NCBI GenBank assembly: GCA_017882445.1
Contig: JADGPK010000002.1
Location: forward strand, 62,001 to 126,000
Reading direction: 5' to 3'
DNA: 64,000 bases
From: Solirubrobacteraceae bacterium
GTDB lineage: Bacteria > Actinomycetota > Thermoleophilia > Solirubrobacterales > Solirubrobacteraceae
Below the pieces are notes generated by a model. It saw nothing but the letters and a program-made list of their open reading frames with translations, was not told the DNA's origin and searched no databases. The position numbers and the translations under genes were made by a program. Each line of letters begins with the position of its first letter. The first letter of the stretch is position 1. Shown here piece after piece: positions 62,538 to 64,000 of the stretch.

Positions 62538-62625
62538 GCGTCACCGCGTCGCGACGGCCTGGGCGCACGCCTGGGCGGCCGGGGGGCGCTCAAGCCTGAG
62601 GCGTCAACCTGCCGATGCCGTTCAC

Positions 62626-62754
62626 ATGGTCCGTCCCATCTTGCTACTGCGTCGTCCCATCGCGCTGGTGGTCGCGATAGTGGCCGTCACCGACGTGGCC
62701 TACCGAATCATCGTGCGCGAGCAGTTGCGACGCGTGCTGGGAATCGAACACTGA
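62626..62754 (+). CDS. Possible one-helix small membrane protein
   Basis: A 42-aa frame with basic start (RPILLLRRP), one hydrophobic helix (IALVVAIVAVTDVAYRI) and an Arg-rich end. No clear ribosome site; codon bias is GC-rich. It lies between two enzymes on the same strand. Could be a chance frame. Confidence 0.4.
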   Translation: MVRPILLLRRPIALVVAIVAVTDVAYRIIVREQLRRVLGIEH

Positions 62755-62794
62755 GGTTCCACCTCGCGGACGCGACGGCGTATCGTTGCGGTCC

Positions 62795-63688
62795 GTGCCC
62801 GAGCGTCGCATCGCCACGAACGGAATCGCGCTTGGAGTGCTCGACGAGGGCGAGGGGCCCCTCGTCGTCCTGTGCCACGGGTTCCCGGAGCTGGCCTTCT
62901 CGTGGCGCCATCAGGTCCCGGCGCTGAGGAGCGCGGGCTTCCGCGTGGTGGCGCCGGACATGCGCGGCTACGGCGCCAGCTCGGCGCCTGCCGAGATCGA
63001 GGCCTATGACGTGGTCTCTCTCTGCGGCGACCTCTGCGGCCTGCTCGACGCCCTGGGCGAGGAGTCCGCGATCTTCGTGGGGCACGACTGGGGCGCGAAC
63101 GTCGTGTGGCAGCTCGCGGTCCTTGACCCGACACGCGTGCGAGCCGTTGCCGGGCTGAGCGTTCCCTTCGCGCCGCGCGCTCCGGCGGCGCCGCTGGAGA
63201 TCCTGCGCCGCCACATCGGCGAGGACTTCTACATCGTGTGGTTCCAAGAGCCGGGCGTGGCCGACGCGGCGCTGGCCCGCGACGTGCGCCGGACGCTGAG
63301 CACCTCCCGCGTGTGGACCGCGCAGTGGGCCCAGGAGACGGACCCGTCGCCGCCGCGGCGCCCGCCGTGGCTGTCCGCGCAGGAGCTGGACGTCTACGTC
63401 GAGGCCTTTGAGCGCACGGGCTTCACGGGCGGCCTGAACTGGTACCGCAACATCGACCGCAACTGGGAGCTCACGGCATCTGTGGCCGAGCGGCGCGTGG
63501 AACAGCCCGCCCTCTTCCTCACCGGCGAGCTCGACCCGGTGCGCAGCTTCATGCCCGCGGAGGCGATGCGCGGCTGGGTGACGGACCTGCGCGAGGAGAT
63601 CGTCGTGCCCGGAGCGGGACACTGGGTGCAGCAGCAGGAGCCCGAGGCCGTGAACGCCGCGCTGCTCGGCTTCCTCGGCGGCCTCTGA
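62795..63688 (+). CDS. Alpha/beta hydrolase, epoxide hydrolase type
   Basis: A protein of 297 aa. CHGFPELAFSWRHQ is the oxyanion loop, VGHDWGANVVWQLA places Asp as nucleophile, and VPGAGHWVQQQEPE holds the His. NWYRNIDRNWE supplies a Tyr that, with another cap Tyr, activates the epoxide in soluble epoxide hydrolases. The GTG at 62795 lies 8 nt after TATCGT (62781-62786). Substrate unknown. Confidence 0.9.
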   Translation: MPERRIATNGIALGVLDEGEGPLVVLCHGFPELAFSWRHQVPALRSAGFRVVAPDMRGYGASSAPAEIEAYDVVSLCGDLCGLLDALGEESAIFVGHDWGANVVWQLAVLDPTRVRAVAGLSVPFAPRAPAAPLEILRRHIGEDFYIVWFQEPGVADAALARDVRRTLSTSRVWTAQWAQETDPSPPRRPPWLSAQELDVYVEAFERTGFTGGLNWYRNIDRNWELTASVAERRVEQPALFLTGELDPVRSFMPAEAMRGWVTDLREEIVVPGAGHWVQQQEPEAVNAALLGFLGGL

Positions 63689-63694
63689 GCTGGC

Positions 63695-64000
63695 TCAACC
63701 CGATGGATTCGCGCAGGGCAGACGAGCGAGCAGCGCGCGATAACGGTTCATGTCGGCATGGTTCCAGTCCGAGTGGGTCTGATGCTTGAACGCCGGAACC
63801 AGGTCGCGGTGGTAGGGCGAGGACAGGCTCTCGTTGTGCCCGATGACGTTCTTCAGCGAGATGGCGAAGGTGCAGCGCAACCAGCGGGTGAGCCTCAGCG
63901 ACGCCGCCATCTGCGCTCGGTTGGAGAGGATGGCCTGATCTGAGAAGCCGACATTCTCGATCCCGATGGCGGTCCAGTTCAGGCCGGTGGTGTGCCGGCA
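63695..64000 (-). CDS. N-acetylmuramoyl-L-alanine amidase, C-terminal part (window edge)
   Basis: The final 101 residues of a peptidoglycan amidase with the PGRP/amidase-2 fold. LNWTAIGIENVGFSD is the core strand, followed by IGHNESLSSPYHRDLV with a zinc-binding His, and KHQTHSDWNHADM near the end. The N-terminal part lies beyond the window. It cuts the bond between muramic acid and the peptide. It is convergent with the epoxide hydrolase gene. Confidence 0.85.
   Translation of the reverse strand, partial: CRHTTGLNWTAIGIENVGFSDQAILSNRAQMAASLRLTRWLRCTFAISLKNVIGHNESLSSPYHRDLVPAFKHQTHSDWNHADMNRYRALLARLPCANPSG

Overview
The window is a GC-rich (about 70%) chromosomal segment of an actinobacterium. 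It most resembles the Thermoleophilia (Solirubrobacterales/Conexibacter-like). This rests on my recognition of the protein set (inositol-3-phosphate synthase, alpha/beta acyl-CoA dehydrogenase pairs, ArgF, a GC-rich lpd/pdh/lip operon) and on the promoter style: short TAGGGT-like -10 boxes sit 6-10 nt before start codons, which implies many leaderless mRNAs. No phage, IS element or CRISPR array is visible. Almost all of the DNA is protein-coding, and neighbouring genes are often coupled by 4-nt stop/start overlaps.

Layout. 1-11.4 kb: the N-terminal part of dnaK (cut by the window edge), a fatty acid desaturase coupled to a PAQR membrane protein, a Nth-like DNA glycosylase divergent from a hydrolase and a large membrane protein, then a lipid block (PAP2 phosphatase, CDP-alcohol phosphotransferase, inositol-3-phosphate synthase, a GT4-half/PHP fusion) and a uracil-DNA-glycosylase-like Fe-S protein. 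11.4-19 kb: a minus operon argF / 23S rRNA-type uracil methyltransferase / quinone oxidoreductase, a cupredoxin lipoprotein, and thiamine genes thiO-thiS-thiG (minus) divergent from thiE (plus). 19-27.2 kb: a coupled operon with lpd, a DsbA-like protein, an unknown 79-aa protein, E1 alpha, E1 beta, E2, a GNAT, lipB and lipA. The 2-oxoacid dehydrogenase complex and the enzymes that lipoylate it are therefore made together. 27.2-39.2 kb: rhomboid protease, D,D-carboxypeptidase, an acyl-CoA dehydrogenase pair behind a TetR-type operator, a lytic-transglycosylase-like protein, an SDR, a duplicated-domain lipoprotein, transaldolase/transketolase, and a hydrolase.

39.2-40 kb is the only sizeable stretch without a recognised protein gene, and the most unusual one. 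It holds a tRNA-like gene with anticodon UUC and a hairpin inserted in the D-loop, a putative purine-rich structured RNA behind a sigma70-like promoter, and a small Cys/His-rich ORF. 40-53 kb: amidohydrolase, polysaccharide deacetylase, glycerol kinase, alcohol dehydrogenase, MaoC hydratase, carbonic anhydrase, hydrolases, SDR, MBL-fold hydrolase, a GMC oxidoreductase remnant, a methyltransferase with a disrupted 5' end, and several secreted proteins. 52-58.5 kb: a PucR-type regulator divergent from an acetone-carboxylase-like pair in which the alpha and gamma subunits are fused. 58.5-64 kb: glutamine amidotransferase, a small secreted basic protein in an AT-richer island with strong terminators, a DUF5996-like protein, a doubly deleted bicupin pseudogene, an NADP-dependent oxidoreductase, an epoxide-hydrolase-like protein, and the C-terminus of a peptidoglycan amidase.

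All calls come from reading the sequence and recalling protein families. No database search was run.
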